Source: Hymenopus coronatus (Eukaryota; Arthropoda; Insecta; Mantodea; Hymenopodidae). From it: a DNA stretch of 64,000 bases. The stretch lies in contig CM060900.1 of assembly GCA_030762935.1 (NCBI GenBank), positions 291,524,236 through 291,588,235 of the forward strand. The letters run 5' to 3'. The position numbers were made by a program, and so were the translations under genes. Below, in pieces: positions 32,208 through 44,235 of this stretch. Positions within the stretch are counted from its first letter, which is position 1. Every line of letters starts with the position of its first letter. The notes beneath the pieces are model-generated. The model had not been told where the DNA came from and did not search any database. It worked only from the letters and a program-made list of their open reading frames with translations.

Positions 32208-32691
32208 CGACGACAGTATGTGCACTAATGGTGTTGGATGAGCCTTTGTCACTGGAACCGAAACATTTACTTTCGGTTTGCTGGATAACACATCAATTTA
32301 TTCTGCAGAGCTGTGTGCTATTTACCAAGCCATTCTGTACATTTGCCGACGAAACTTGGGTAACTGACTTTTATAGGTTCTGACAGCAGCCAATGGAGTG
32401 ATGTGTGAGGCTTTTATGTCTTTTATCATCTTTGACACATTGCGGCTTCTATTTTAATCACATTGGCACCCTTTTCTTGCCCTTGTTTTATTTATATATG
32501 TCTCGTTAGCCGTCTTTTTATATTCCGAGTTATTTTAATGGTGTTTCACTGCCAGGCTTTTGTCGATTTCTTTTAAATGTGTTATTTATTTCCAGTTTTA
32601 ACCAAGATTTTATTTTTTCTGGGCGCTAATAACCTTTGTAGTTGAGGACCTTTTAAACACAAATCATCATGATCATGATCATCATCATCGT
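32195..32691 (+). pseudogene. LINE fragment B: RNase H start and 3' end
   Basis: It begins in the TA repeat at the place where relatives encode the RNase H IYTDGS block (here YIDDSMCTNGVG). It continues as FVTGTETFTFGLL and IYSAELCAIYQAILYIC, in which the Glu-containing block is intact. The downstream zinc domain is missing or decayed. The family 3' core (TTTGTAGTTGAGG) and a long ATC/ATG-rich tail end it at about 32691. Confidence 0.6.
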
Positions 32692-33103
32692 TTTTTGTTG
32701 AATTTTCTACACACCATGCACGCCATCCTGGCAGGCAACCTGCATACTGTAGAACGTGTTTTAGCTTTCATTCAACAGTGTTTCACGATTAATCGTAATT
32801 AAATTGGTATTAGTTGTTTTAAAGCTATGGCAGTATGTAGCTTTATTTATTGTTTTAACCCACTGTTTTTAATGTTTTAACTATGGGGGGCTATACTAGT
32901 AGTTGTTAATATGCATTTTACCATGCTCTTTTAGCCAGAAGTTTTATTTTATGGTTTTAATTTCATTTTCTAGAATGCTAATAATCATATAGGTTGGCCG
33001 CTCTAAAACCTTACCTCTCTCGCTCTCTCACTCTATTTCTCCCCCTTTCTTTTTCTTTCTTTCTTTCTTTCTTTGCCTTATTAATCTCCTAACACATGAT
33101 CTA
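32692..33103. other. AT-rich spacer with (CTTT)n
   Basis: No coding motifs. It contains a CT-rich stretch and a (TTTC)n run at 33046-33074 just before LINE C. Confidence 0.6.
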
Positions 33104-36100
33104 GATCTCACCCGCTTACCTAGATGGCGCCTTGATCAAGCCAACTGGGCACTTTACTTCCGCTTGGCTGTCTTTACCTACGATGAGCGGCAGTCTGATG
33201 ATCTTTTAATTGTAAAGTTCACAGAGACAATGCTCAAAGTTTTCTGCTGCTGAGCGATCTATTCCGCGTTCGAGTGGCCAACCCCACAGATTTCCGGTGC
33301 CACGGTGGACCGATAAATGCCGCCATGCCATTTGTGCTCGTAGGCGAGCTCTCAGGGATTTCCAGCGTCGCATTGCTCTGGGGAATCTGGTTCAACACAA
33401 AGTGATGCTTGCCAAATCTAGACAAGCTATTAATGATAGCCAAAATACATCATGTAGTAAGTTTGTTGCTCCTTTTGATCGACATACACCTTCCTCTGTA
33501 ATATGAGATAAGTGGAGACGCGTGGCTGGAAAATTGACCCATATTTCAATCGCCGGTTTTAAAACCCCTGCCGCTGTTGTAAATCCGTTTGACGTGGCAA
33601 GCGCTTTAGACAGAGAATTCGCTGAAATACCTAACTCCGACTAATACACAACAGAGTTTCTTTTCGTTAAGACTCAGGTGGAACCTCAAGGTTTCCCTTT
33701 ACGTTCAGGAAACCTTGAAGACTACAATCGCCTTTTCGCCATGGTGGAGTTAGAAAATGGCATTTCCTCTTCACAAATCTCTACACCAGGTCCAGATGGA
33801 ACCCACGTTCAATGCTGCGGCATCTCTCTCCTGAGGGTAAGTTTATGCTGCTCAAGGTCCATAATCGCGTTTGGGTTGACCTCAAGTGGCCGGAGGCTAC
33901 CATCATACCTACTTGGAAACCTGGAAAGCATCGTCAGTTTCCGTCCAGCTACTTCCCTCACCATTTGCGATTGCAAGATGATGAAATGCATGATTAATGG
34001 ACGGTTGGTTTGGTGGTTGGAACCCAACCATCTCCTGACTAATATGCATTGTGATTTTGGGCGACGTCGTTCTGCGAATGACCATCTTGTCTCCCTATAA
34101 ACGCAGATCACGGACGCGTTTCTTAACAACTGCCAAACAGTTGAGATATTTTTGACCTCGAGAAGGCTTATGATACGTGATGGCGAGCGGGGATATTATG
34201 TTCTCTCCACAACTGGAATATTCGTACACGCCCACCGTCGTTCATTTAGGAGATTATGCGGGACCGTGTCTTCCGAGTAAGGGTCGGCTCGGTTTTTTTC
34301 CATAACTATTTGCTATAGCGATTAATTCCATTCCGCGATGTGTTTTCCCAGGTGTCTCGTGCTGTTTATTCGTAGACGACTTTGCCAGCGTACGCCTTTT
34401 TTGGAACGCCATCTCCAGTGGTATTTGCACAATCTCTATAATTAGAGCTCGAAAAACGGTTTTCGGTTTTTACCTGAGAAAACAGTCTGCGTTAACTTCT
34501 AATGCCGCAGATGGCGATTGCCGCCGTCTCTTCAACTCGGGCCAGATTTACTTTCATTCGCAAATGAGAGGATATTCTTTGGGTTGATGTTCGATCAAAA
34601 ACTGCTGGTCATCACATATAGCACAGATCAATGCGCGATGTGAACGTTTTCTGAATATTATACGAATACTAAGTGGGAAATCTTGAGGAACGGATCGAAC
34701 AATGTTGCTTCGTCTCATAGTGCACTGATTCAATTCAAGCTAGACTATATATGCATTATGTATTCTTCAGCACGACCATCTGAGCTGAGGAGTTTCGACA
34801 CAGGCCATAATGAGGGCATCGTGTGGCTTTAGGAGTTTTTCCAGAGATCCCCGTTGTGATTCTCTATGCCGAATTGGCGGAACCTTCTCTGAATTATCGG
34901 CGTGATGCCCTTCTAGATAATTATGGTTGTGCGCTTAAGTGCCTGCCTTCGCAACCAGCTTTTCCCCTTTTCTTCCATTCGGAGCTGGCCGAACGTTATA
35001 GCAACCTCTCCCTTAGTCCAAGGCCTGCAGGTTTTCGTTTCTGAGAACTGCTTCGGAGGCTTAATATTCAAATGCCTAGCATGTTTCCAAAGATGGGGAG
35101 GTGCACTCGCCTTGGTTACGTCTACATCCCACGTAAATCTAGGTATGACGGCTTACGGGAAATCTGTTGTGCCTTTGTGTAGTATTCCTACATGTTTCTT
35201 TTTAGACATTTTGTTATCAAAATACGTGGCTAAAACCATATATACACTGATGGTGTCTGATGCACTTTTGTTACTGGGACTGAACCCTATACTTTCGGGT
35301 TACCTGGTGGCACATTCATTTACTCTGCGAAACTCTAAGCCATACACCGAAGCATTCTCTATGTTCGCCGTCGAAATCTGGGTTTCTGCCTTATAATGAG
35401 TGATTCCCTTAGCGCACTTCATAGCCTTCGTGAACTGTACAACTACCATCATATCGTATAGCGTATTCAGGATACGCTCTGCGTTGTGCATGTGTCTGGC
35501 GTGAAAGTGGACTGTGATTGGTTTCCTGGTCTGCTTGGGTTGCCGGGAAATCAACTGGCGGATTTGGCGGCAAAGACGGCGGCCACAGAACCCAGTACTG
35601 AGATCAATTGTATAACATATGTAGACTTTAGTCTTGTTGTGCGGAGAGCGGCACTTTCGGATTGGCATGCCGAGTGGTCGGCTCTCCGTGGCAACAGGTT
35701 ACGAGAAGTGAAAAACCTGCCTGTAATCTGGGTAACGTCCTCTCGTTTGTCTCGCCGGGAGGAGGTGCTATTGGCTCACTGGCGAATTGCACACTGCAAG
35801 TTTACACACAGCTACCTTTTTACAAGAGACTCTCCTCCTATGTTTCCGCTTTGTGCCGCAACTTTGCCGGTCCGACAGGTGTTGATAGAGTGCGCTGCTT
35901 ATGCACCGCTACGGGTCTCTCTACAACTGTCGGGTACCTCCCGAACGTTTTAGCGGATGATACTGGTGCTGTGTCCATAGCTTTTACATTTTTATCCTGG
36001 CTTTGTTTCCCACTCTGCGTATAGTTTTATATTTATTTTAGTTATCCTGAGATATATCACTGGAACGGTAATTACGGTTCTTTAACTTTTAATTATAGAT

Positions 36101-36318
36101 GCCTTTAGCTCTCCCGTTTTTGTTTCAGCTCTCCAGCTACGTTCCATTGCTAGTTTTATTGTTCGGTTATACTGGTTTTATCTATTGCTTTAGATGTTTT
36201 CATTGCTATTATACTTAGCATGCTTTTGTCTCTGGTCTTTTAACTCCATTGTTTTAAGTCAAGGGCGCTGATAGCCTAGCAGTTGAACGCCCTGAAACCC
36301 CAATCATCATCATCATAG
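33104..36318 (+). pseudogene. LINE copy C: 5'-truncated ORF2 and 3' end
   Basis: Homology to the family starts after the endonuclease at LPRWRLDQANW. RT blocks follow in shifted frames: TPGPDGTHVQ, a PTWKPGKHRQFPSSY-like segment, WWLEPNHLLTNMHCDFGRR, and a readable motif A (FDLEKAYD near 34150). The YVDD-equivalent is damaged near 34370. RNase H appears as IYTLMVSDA in place of TDGS, and later as GLPGNQLADLAAKTAA (35530-35590), followed by RIAHCKFTHSYLF and a damaged CCHC. It ends with a 6-bp hairpin, AGGGCG/CGCCCT (36262-36293), and an ATC tail to 36318. Many frameshifts. It is closer to D, E and F than to A. Confidence 0.8.
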
Positions 36319-37903
36319 GAGTTTGAAAAAACATATATACCTCATAAATCTGCCATTCGCGAGGTGTTTGTGTTTGTGTGTGTGTGCCTTGGCGTGCGCA
36401 CACGTGTGTGTGTGCACTTGTGTGTGAAAATTCAAATCCGTACTTGTTGCCACTCACTTGAAAACGTAAAGTTTTAGGATACTTTCTATATTAGCTATAC
36501 TTAATTTTGTAGCAGTGTAACCGAATTTGAAATTATACGTCAGAAAATGTTTAACAGAGCCGCGTGTGTACTTGCATGTCACGGTGCCATGAGCCTATAC
36601 TTACTGAGAAAGCAGTGCAAACTATTATGCACAAAGAAAGGGAAGTCCTTAACAGCGAGGCTTAAACAAAGGTACTTGACGGGAACAACAGCTCTAGTGA
36701 AGAACTAAAGCGGGATAATAACATCGAAAATGTGCAAATAGCCTGAGTTCTCTCTTGTATCTGCGCCAGAAAACGGTTCTAAAAATTCTTCCTACATACC
36801 GGTTTTGGGAAAGCATTTTGATATTGTTGAGGTAGCTTGGAGGAGAAGTAGACAAGATATAGAATACGTAAGGCTTGGATAAACTGAAACCTTGTCTATT
36901 TGTTAATTGCAGTCTTCTAATTCATTGTCTAAAATTATAATTAGTAAAGTTTTATTTAACTGTCCGTTCCTTTGGCAACTGAAGCTCCAATCGAAAATTT
37001 ACAGGTCTATAAGACAGTGAACACAGTTTTTATCACATATCTTGCCATATTTTATTTTCCCTGGAGTATTTTGTGTTCTTAGAAATGTGTTATATTATGT
37101 TTTTGTAAAGATTTTTGAAGTAACATTCCTAATATTGGAGTTTATACATTAAAATAAGTAGCAGGGCTAAATAACTCCACAAATACAGAAAAAGTAAGCT
37201 CCTAAAATGAAGAGTAAGAGCATAAAACGGAAGGACGCCGTGGGGCAACGACAACAGCTGTTTTTTATTTCGAGAAAAGAAGAAGAATCTTCAAAGTGCA
37301 TGTGACTAATTTATCTGAAGAAAACTTAGTATTTGCAATTTAAGAATAGGTTGGTAACGATACATTCACGTCGTTTTGCGTACAATTTAAAGCTTTTGTG
37401 TAGATTTGCGAAAAAAAAAAAAACAAAAAACTTGCTGTTGGATTTCTTCCTCCTCCTCTTCTACTACTGCTTCTTGTTCTTCTTCAAAAGTTGGGGATTT
37501 GTTTTGAGAAGTATAACATAATCACTATTTTGGTATAATTTGCTCTATATATATATATATATTTTAATCTCTATTATTAGAAACAGTGAGTTTCTTAACT
37601 CCAAAATTCATATTAAGGTTTTGTCAATAAATGCAGTATATAAATAACAACTTTAGTAACTGACACTATATCTTCCGTATATTAATTTTAAGCTTTTAAA
37701 AGATTTGACTATTGCTTTAGCCTAGTGTGTTGCTTTATTTCCCTTCAACTTACAAATAAGGCAATTTATTGTAATATTTATCTCAAGTAGCGTGATGTAG
37801 AGAAAAGAACAGTCTTGTGTAATCAAATAATCTGTTTTCAGAACAGGTAGAGAAAGTCGCGTGAATGAAATGCATAACGTTTTTTAAACTAGTAAAACAG
37901 GAT

Positions 37904-37977
<74 letters not shown>

Positions 37978-38220
37978 CATACATATCATAAATCTGATTG
38001 CCAGATTTAAGGTGCAGGTACTATTTATGATGTTGACTTGTAGTCAGATGTTCCTGAAGCACTTCAGATTACCAAAATCAAATTGGTTATAAGTCAAACG
38101 GTATTTGTCAGATTTTGATGTTGTGGAGTGATTTACAGGTTTATTATACGATGTGTCGATTATATCGCTATCCTCGCCTATATTTAAACTCATTAATGAA
38201 CGGGATTGTTAGTTCTTCCA
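36319..38220. other. Featureless AT-rich DNA with simple repeats
   Basis: A GT-rich patch lies at 36365-36425 and a short TA run near 37547. Poly-A runs and short frames occur, but no recognisable gene. Confidence 0.5.
37909..37984. repeat. (AT)n microsatellite with ACAT end
   Basis: About 32 perfect AT units followed by three ACAT units. Confidence 0.97.
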
Positions 38221-38264
38221 TTATATTTTTTAGCTTCCCTTGCTTCTTTAAACTAAAGGAGGGT

Positions 38265-38640
38265 CTTATGGGTAATCCAGCATTCGCTGCGCGGCAGCGA
38301 ATGAGGGGGAGGGGGACTAAGATGGACAACCTCTTGTTAATGTGCGGGGCCGGGCCAGGTCTAGGCTGGGTCCGTGGAGCCCGGAGACGAACCAAATGCA
38401 AATTACACCCAGAGTATTGATTCGAGAAACAGCCCTCCATCCTTCGTTGCTTCGTTCGTTGGAAACGTGGAAATGCCTCGAAGCAGATAATTATTGTTCC
38501 AGAAGTCGCACGCGGACAGTCTCCAGATTACTTATGGATGGAGAAAGCGCCTCACGTGGCGTTGTACGGAACTAAAAGACGTGTAGTTAATGTCTTAGCC
38601 TCGAAGATGGCGCCCGCCACTTTGTGGCGGTTCGCTGTAT
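38265..38640. promoter_or_regulatory. GC-rich island with perfect palindrome
   Basis: This CpG-dense block stands out in AT-rich surroundings. It contains the perfect inverted repeat CATTCGCTGC/GCAGCGAATG (38281-38290, 38294-38303, 3-base loop), G-rich runs, a GGGGCCGGGCC stretch near 38345 and AAGATGGCGCCCGCC near 38606, which resembles a YY1-type promoter site. No gene could be attached to it; a CpG-island promoter or a GC-rich repeat are both possible. Confidence 0.35.
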
Positions 38641-41495
38641 GCATGTGACACTCACGCACCAATACTGCAAACTTTGTGGCTAACAACTCACTTATTCCTT
38701 CCTTTCGTACATTTGAAGCTATGTATTATAGTCTGCACTTCCACGTGTTCAGGTACTTCCTTTTAGACTTTAAATGTTTTCTTTCCCTACATTTCATTTC
38801 ATGGCGTGCGTTGACCATTCAAAAAGCAACATTATGTTTAAGTAAGAAATGATAAATCGAGGAACAGGGTTGTCCTGATAAAATCACAACCGATAATCGG
38901 ATAAATGAATTCAATAAATATCAATGATAAAAATACTACTGATAGTAGTTTAAATTAAATCCATAAGCAATAACTGTAAGCATCGCAACTAGAAATAGTT
39001 TAAACTGGAATAACAGTTATTGCAATACTGTGTTTAATAAAGTTAATTTAAGTAGAATTTAATATGAAATAATTAGAGTGGACTTATATTTACTTTTCAC
39101 ACATTTGTAGTTCACTTCTGTAAGATCAATGGAATTGGAATTCCATCTTTCTGTCCCGGAAAGCAAAATTAGCAGTTCTTTGTTAGTTTTGAACTCTTCC
39201 TCTTTTTAGTTCTTTAAGTAGGCGAGCTTCACTTGAAAGAACTCCAAAACCAGGATGTCTCTCTCTTTTTAAGTAGAATTCCGAGAGCAATATTAGGTTC
39301 TCCTGAGTGCTGAAAACTACATCTACGAAAATGTACTCATAGAAGGCCACTAACATTTAACTGCGGAAAACTTTGTTTCAGCATTGAATTAGTGCTCAGT
39401 AGTTCAAGATGGCTCATGGATTTATTTATAAACTCCTGTACAGTACACTATAGTCAGTTCATCGAATGGCACCGAAGAAATTTCCATGTGGGTATAAAAG
39501 GCTTGGAGAGATATTTTGTGGGATGTGGTCCGTAGTATTGCATGAGACAAATTTAAGAATTTCATTTTGAGTAATCGTAAGGAGACACAGAAATGCTTTT
39601 ATTTCGTTTTCCTTTTTTATCGATTTTAGTTAAAATATTCAAGTAATTTAGTTTTGTGCAAAAAGTAAAGCATTGTTTAAAGTACATACGTTTATGCTAT
39701 GTTAGATTCTCCTACGGTTGGCACAACACATGTTTTGGAGGCATTTTTAAGTGTTTTGCTGGTTAAATAATTCCCTATGTCAACTTTTAAAGCCATTTTT
39801 CTCAAGTTCAGCGGTTTTGTTATTTACCAATATTCTAAATCCGTCTTCTCCCACAAATATAACAGCCAGTGGATTACATTTTTCAGTAAAGCACTGAAGA
39901 ACGCGCATAGTAAAATGTCTGTTTGGAATTTTCATATATATGACAGAATTGTATTAAAACTAATTAGTACATTGATGGCTGTTTTTGCAGTTCCTTCCAG
40001 TTTGTGATAAAAAATGTCGTTTTAAAACAAAATTATCCATTAAAGGAAAATTTCAAGCACGGAATTTTTACAAAGTATTAGAGATTGTAACTCTAGAACT
40101 GTAGTTCAATACCTGTTGGAGAATATAAATTTTGATTATAGCCCTTTAAATCCAATATCCAGAATGATTTTAATGAGATTAGTATCAATATTTCTTTGTT
40201 ACCAGCAATGGCTGCACAACAAATTACAGCTCTATCTTTAATACTTTAGAAAGTAACATTTATCACTTCGGCATCTCTTTAACATGTTACGTCCAAGCGG
40301 GTCAATGTTATCAAACACTTCAGAATAGAGAGGCTTATATTCCATGCTTTTTTTCTTCGAGGACATTTTTATTTGAGATACATTTTTCTTGAAAGGCCTT
40401 CTCTCAGTCATCACGTAATAGGCTATGCAGAGGAATATCTTCAGGATTTCCTGTTGACACTACAAGATATCACTTACTTGGTTTTGAAGGATGTTGTCCA
40501 ACACATAGGTGAAAATGAATATTTTAAGGGAACAACACATTTGAAAGAGAAAAAAAAAAAAAAAAATGAAATAATTTCCACTGGTGCTAAATATCTGATT
40601 CAATACCTTGAGGGTGTTTTAGCACAGCACTAAACACATAGCAGAGTTAGTTATGTTCCTGCACACATTGTTTACCGATTTTGACAAGAATTCCATCATG
40701 TTGGACAAAAAGAATATGGTCCAGAATTTCATCCTTTATAGTTCACAACAGTATCGAAACTACGGTTTGTATTATGCCATTTTGAATTCAATTATAAATG
40801 CATTATAGCTACAGAGTATAGCTTTCTAAGTATTACACTTAAAGAGAATTGATCATTCTCTGGAGTGTACTTCTACAGTTCCACTTAAATGCCTCGATTG
40901 ATAGAATGTGCTGCTTCATTGTGTCCTCGAAAGGCGAATTCATGTTTTGTCAAAAAACTTACTGAACTAATAAGCCGTTTAGAAATAAACTCGTTCTTTT
41001 TCTGTCTTTCCTTTTTTTCTTGTTTGTTCTAACCTATATAGAGATGTTAGATGTTACGCTTTCAAGCCGACCATCAAGCTCAATTTCTATTCCAATTTTG
41101 CTGCAAGCAGCTATAGCTACAGACGACAGTCCGTGTCCGGCCATTGACCACAGAATTTCTCAAATATGTATACCTAGACTGATACACTATGTTACTCTCA
41201 CTATTACGCTTAACTCCTCTCCGAAGCTCTCCCCGGTTGAAGCCATAAAACTGGCACACGGCCCTTGACCTTCAGAGTGCGCGCGCATGTCTCTCTCCCT
41301 GTTCAGTTGATACTTTAGGAAAATGACTGCGGCTACCTTAATATCTTTAACGATAATGCAACATCAACATATGTGTTTGGGAGAAGTGTGACAATTTATC
41401 TAGATGTTATTGAATAAATGTGTGATAATAAAGACATAAATTATTAATAAATACGTTCTTGTCTGTCTCCATGATATTCGGTCGTGTTAGTGTGC
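38641..41495. other. AT-rich DNA without recognisable genes
   Basis: Both strands give only short frames. A TATAAAAGG box occurs at 39493-39501 without a following gene, and a poly-A run at 40549-40566. No repeat pairs were noticed. Confidence 0.5.
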
Positions 41496-41499
41496 TGGT

Positions 41500-41640
41500 C
41501 TTTTTTTTTTTTATTAAAAACAGTAACGGAGTCTGATCATTGCACAAACATATAACACCCATGCCCAAGGCGGGACTCGATCCCACGATCCCCTGCCCAC
41601 GAAGAACCAAAGCGAGACGAAAGCTCTCCGCTCAATTCTT
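41500..41640 (-). mobile_element. Candidate tRNA-derived SINE
   Basis: On the minus strand GGATCGAGTCCC matches the pol III B box (GGTTCGANTCC). It is followed by about 80 bp of non-tRNA sequence ending in ATTAAAAAAAAAAAA (41502-41516 on plus). An upstream A box is not clear. The layout (tRNA-like head, unrelated body, A tail) is that of a SINE, but no second copy is in the window. Confidence 0.4.
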
Positions 41641-42231
41641 ACATTTATTGCACTTATTTCTGTATCTCGGCTGCTTCCTCTGAATTAACGCTACTTTCGT
41701 AGTCTAAGATGAAGTATTGCATTCAAATCAAAAGCTCCATATCAACGCTTCACTTCACCGGAAATTCTACTACTTGAGGCTTCTGCCTACACATAGGGCC
41801 TGTGCCTGTCTGTCTGCATAAGAACAGAAATTGTACTAAAAAGGAAAGGATTTTAGATGCTAAACTTGGTATTTGTAAAATATTTACTAGGGGGAAGATA
41901 TTCCGACTTATTTCTCGTTGCTTTATTTTGTGCACACATCATCGATTTCCTTTTGAAACGCTGTGTCATCAGTCTTAAGTGCTGTTGTTTATAACAAACG
42001 ACCACATTGGCAACTTGTTAAATTACTGGCTGATTATGAATTACGTAGTAGTTACCTAGTTTAGGGAAACAATTTATTTGCACAGACTTGTCATGATGAG
42101 CTTAAATTGGATAGGACATTACTTTCTACCGTGTTCTCCTATTTTTTCCTTTAAATTGGCCGTGTGTACGCTAAATTTGGAAAGTTGAATCATATATCAC
42201 CTTATTTAGCATTTATTTCCTTTGGTCTTAA
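41641..42231. other. AT-rich spacer without recognisable features
   Basis: No coding motifs or repeats were found before the start of the inverted-repeat arm. Confidence 0.5.
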
Positions 42232-42715
42232 AGCAATATATAGTTATAGAAAAAATTATTGAGCGCACCCTGAGAGCAGAATATTTCAAAATCCCACTTC
42301 GTATCGCAACGAGGTTAACACTGGTCGCTATTTCCGATATGCAGCTAGAGATACCTAACAGTGTTTGCGAAATACGTTATCGCCTGTCGAACACATTAAC
42401 AGGCTGTGTCTCCCACCGTGTTTCGCATTTGTATTGGTTCTTGATAAAGAATTTAGCAACAAGCACAATGCTACCCATTCTGCGTTAGCCAATTAGTGAA
42501 CAAACTCAAAAGTGTTTCTACCTGATGCTATGCTCATTGGTAGTTATATACATAGGTGGAGCAACCAATTCCCATTCACCTGAGTCAACCAATAAGCTGG
42601 TTCAGAAGCCATGAAGTACCCTGAATACGATAAATGATTCACGTTATCATAAGAACCGTGATTAGTATTACAGTGCATGTGAATGTGGGAGCATACGCCT
42701 TTTGGCCCAAACAAG

Positions 42716-42770
42716 TATAACTCAGAGGTAACGCAAGCGCTTCGAAAATTATCGAACCTAAGTTCAGACC
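42716..42770 (+). other. tRNA-like pol III A and B boxes (arm 1)
   Basis: ATAACTCAGAGGTAACG resembles an A box (TAGCTCAGNGGTAGAG), and 30 bp later AAGTTCAGACC resembles a B box. The spacing is tRNA-like. The cloverleaf is not intact, so this is a tRNA relic or the head of a SINE inside the repeat. Confidence 0.4.
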
Positions 42771-43078
42771 TCTACAATAGCATACATTTTTCTCCCCATA
42801 TATGTTGTTTCTTCTGTCATATTTTCTATATCACTTTCTTAATTTATACTAATACAGAGTTTCCGCTATATCAGTTATAATTTGAGTATTAGATAATATG
42901 CAGATGTAGGTATATTATGTATAACTGACAAAGTTTACAACTATTGGTGGTCAGCTTGATTCCTTTGTCCATATTGTGTTTCTTTCTGTGTTGGTCAGAT
43001 GTTTGTGCTTGGTTCCATTAGTCACTGAAAAGGGTACTCAATCATTACTACAACGACGCACTCATTCATACTTTAGCA

Positions 43079-44235
43079 ATGGCAGGGGCCGTTGTTAAAC
43101 GTTCTACTGTTCTCACCCTGGTTGCACAGGATTATACAGCCACCAGAGCGAGTAGCATTTGTGATGTTCCACAGTCCACTGCGGGGAGCAATGGGCAAAG
43201 TTATATAGTGAAGAGCGACAAGCTGTTGCAAGGAAGAGCACTGGTCGCTCGCGTGTATCTACCGAGAATGATTACAAGTCTCTCATGGCAGAGGTCGAAA
43301 GAGATCTGTTTCTGAAGGGCTCTGAATACAAGGCTTTATTTTTATTCCCGGGAAGCGCAACAACGGTTAGCGTCCGCTGTAAAGGTGCCGGAATTCGGCG
43401 TAGACGTGCTGTTGTAAAGGAAGTGCTAACCGAAGCCCATAAAATTGACAGGTTGGCATTTACTGTACAGTCCGAGAACATCGATTGGAGCGAAGTAGTT
43501 CTCTCCGACGAAGCTACGTGCAATTACACATGTCAATTTGACTGTGTTTGTTTACAGGCCTAATGGTACTCCATATATGTGTCATTTGGCTACTCGTATA
43601 AGGAGTGTTTTTATTTATTTATATATTTATTTATAGTAGGGGGAAATCTTTCAGAGACACCACTCTGTGTGGAGTTGGACTTTCACCAACTAAAAATTCC
43701 TACTTCCCGTTATATATAATTACGTCTCTTAGACCCGCGGGAGGCATTACTTCAAGAGACGATGACAAAATGGTGTTAATTTTTCCTGTTTAATTGCTTC
43801 AGTTTGAGTTATGTATATTTTGATTTGACATCATTATTCTGCCATACTCATGTTTCACCTGCGGAATTTCCTTGATAAATGTTGCAATAGCAGCAGGGAG
43901 TGGTCAAACGAGCGTTACTGCTTGGGCATGGATATCACGGGAAGCTGCAGGTATGTAGGAACGTGATCATACGAAGCTGAATAAGGAAACCTATTCTGAA
44001 ATTCTAGAACATGTTCTGCTTCGATCTGCCCTAGAGCGTTATACTGAAGGTATTATTAAATTCCAACAGAATAATCATTCGGTCCACAAGTCGGCCAAAG
44101 TTCAAACGTGGTTTCCGAAGCACACGAATATCTTAAGAACACATACCGTGGCCTACAAAGTCAGCAGATCTCAACCCAATTGAATATGTTTGGACGAAAG
44201 TAAACGGAGGATTTCTCGAGGTCTCAGATTGAATA
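43079..44235 (+). pseudogene. Tc1-like transposase relic, arm 1
   Basis: It starts MAGAVVKRSTVLTLVAQDYT. Shifted frames give a Tc1-type helix-turn-helix, then VVKEVLTEAHKIDRLAF and WSEVVLSDEATC with the first catalytic Asp retained. AWAWISREAAG, GIIKFQQNNHSVHKS and ADLNPIEYVWTKV follow. The second catalytic block should read FQQDN; here it is FQQNN. A roughly 300-bp AT-rich gap separates the first block from the second, and stops and frameshifts abound. The family is DD34E-type Tc1. Confidence 0.7.

Noticed and set aside
37783..38092. Frames encoding IYIYIY strings
   Set aside because: Product of the AT microsatellite read in frame.
39493..39501. TATAAAAGG box
   Set aside because: Matches the consensus but no gene or initiator follows.
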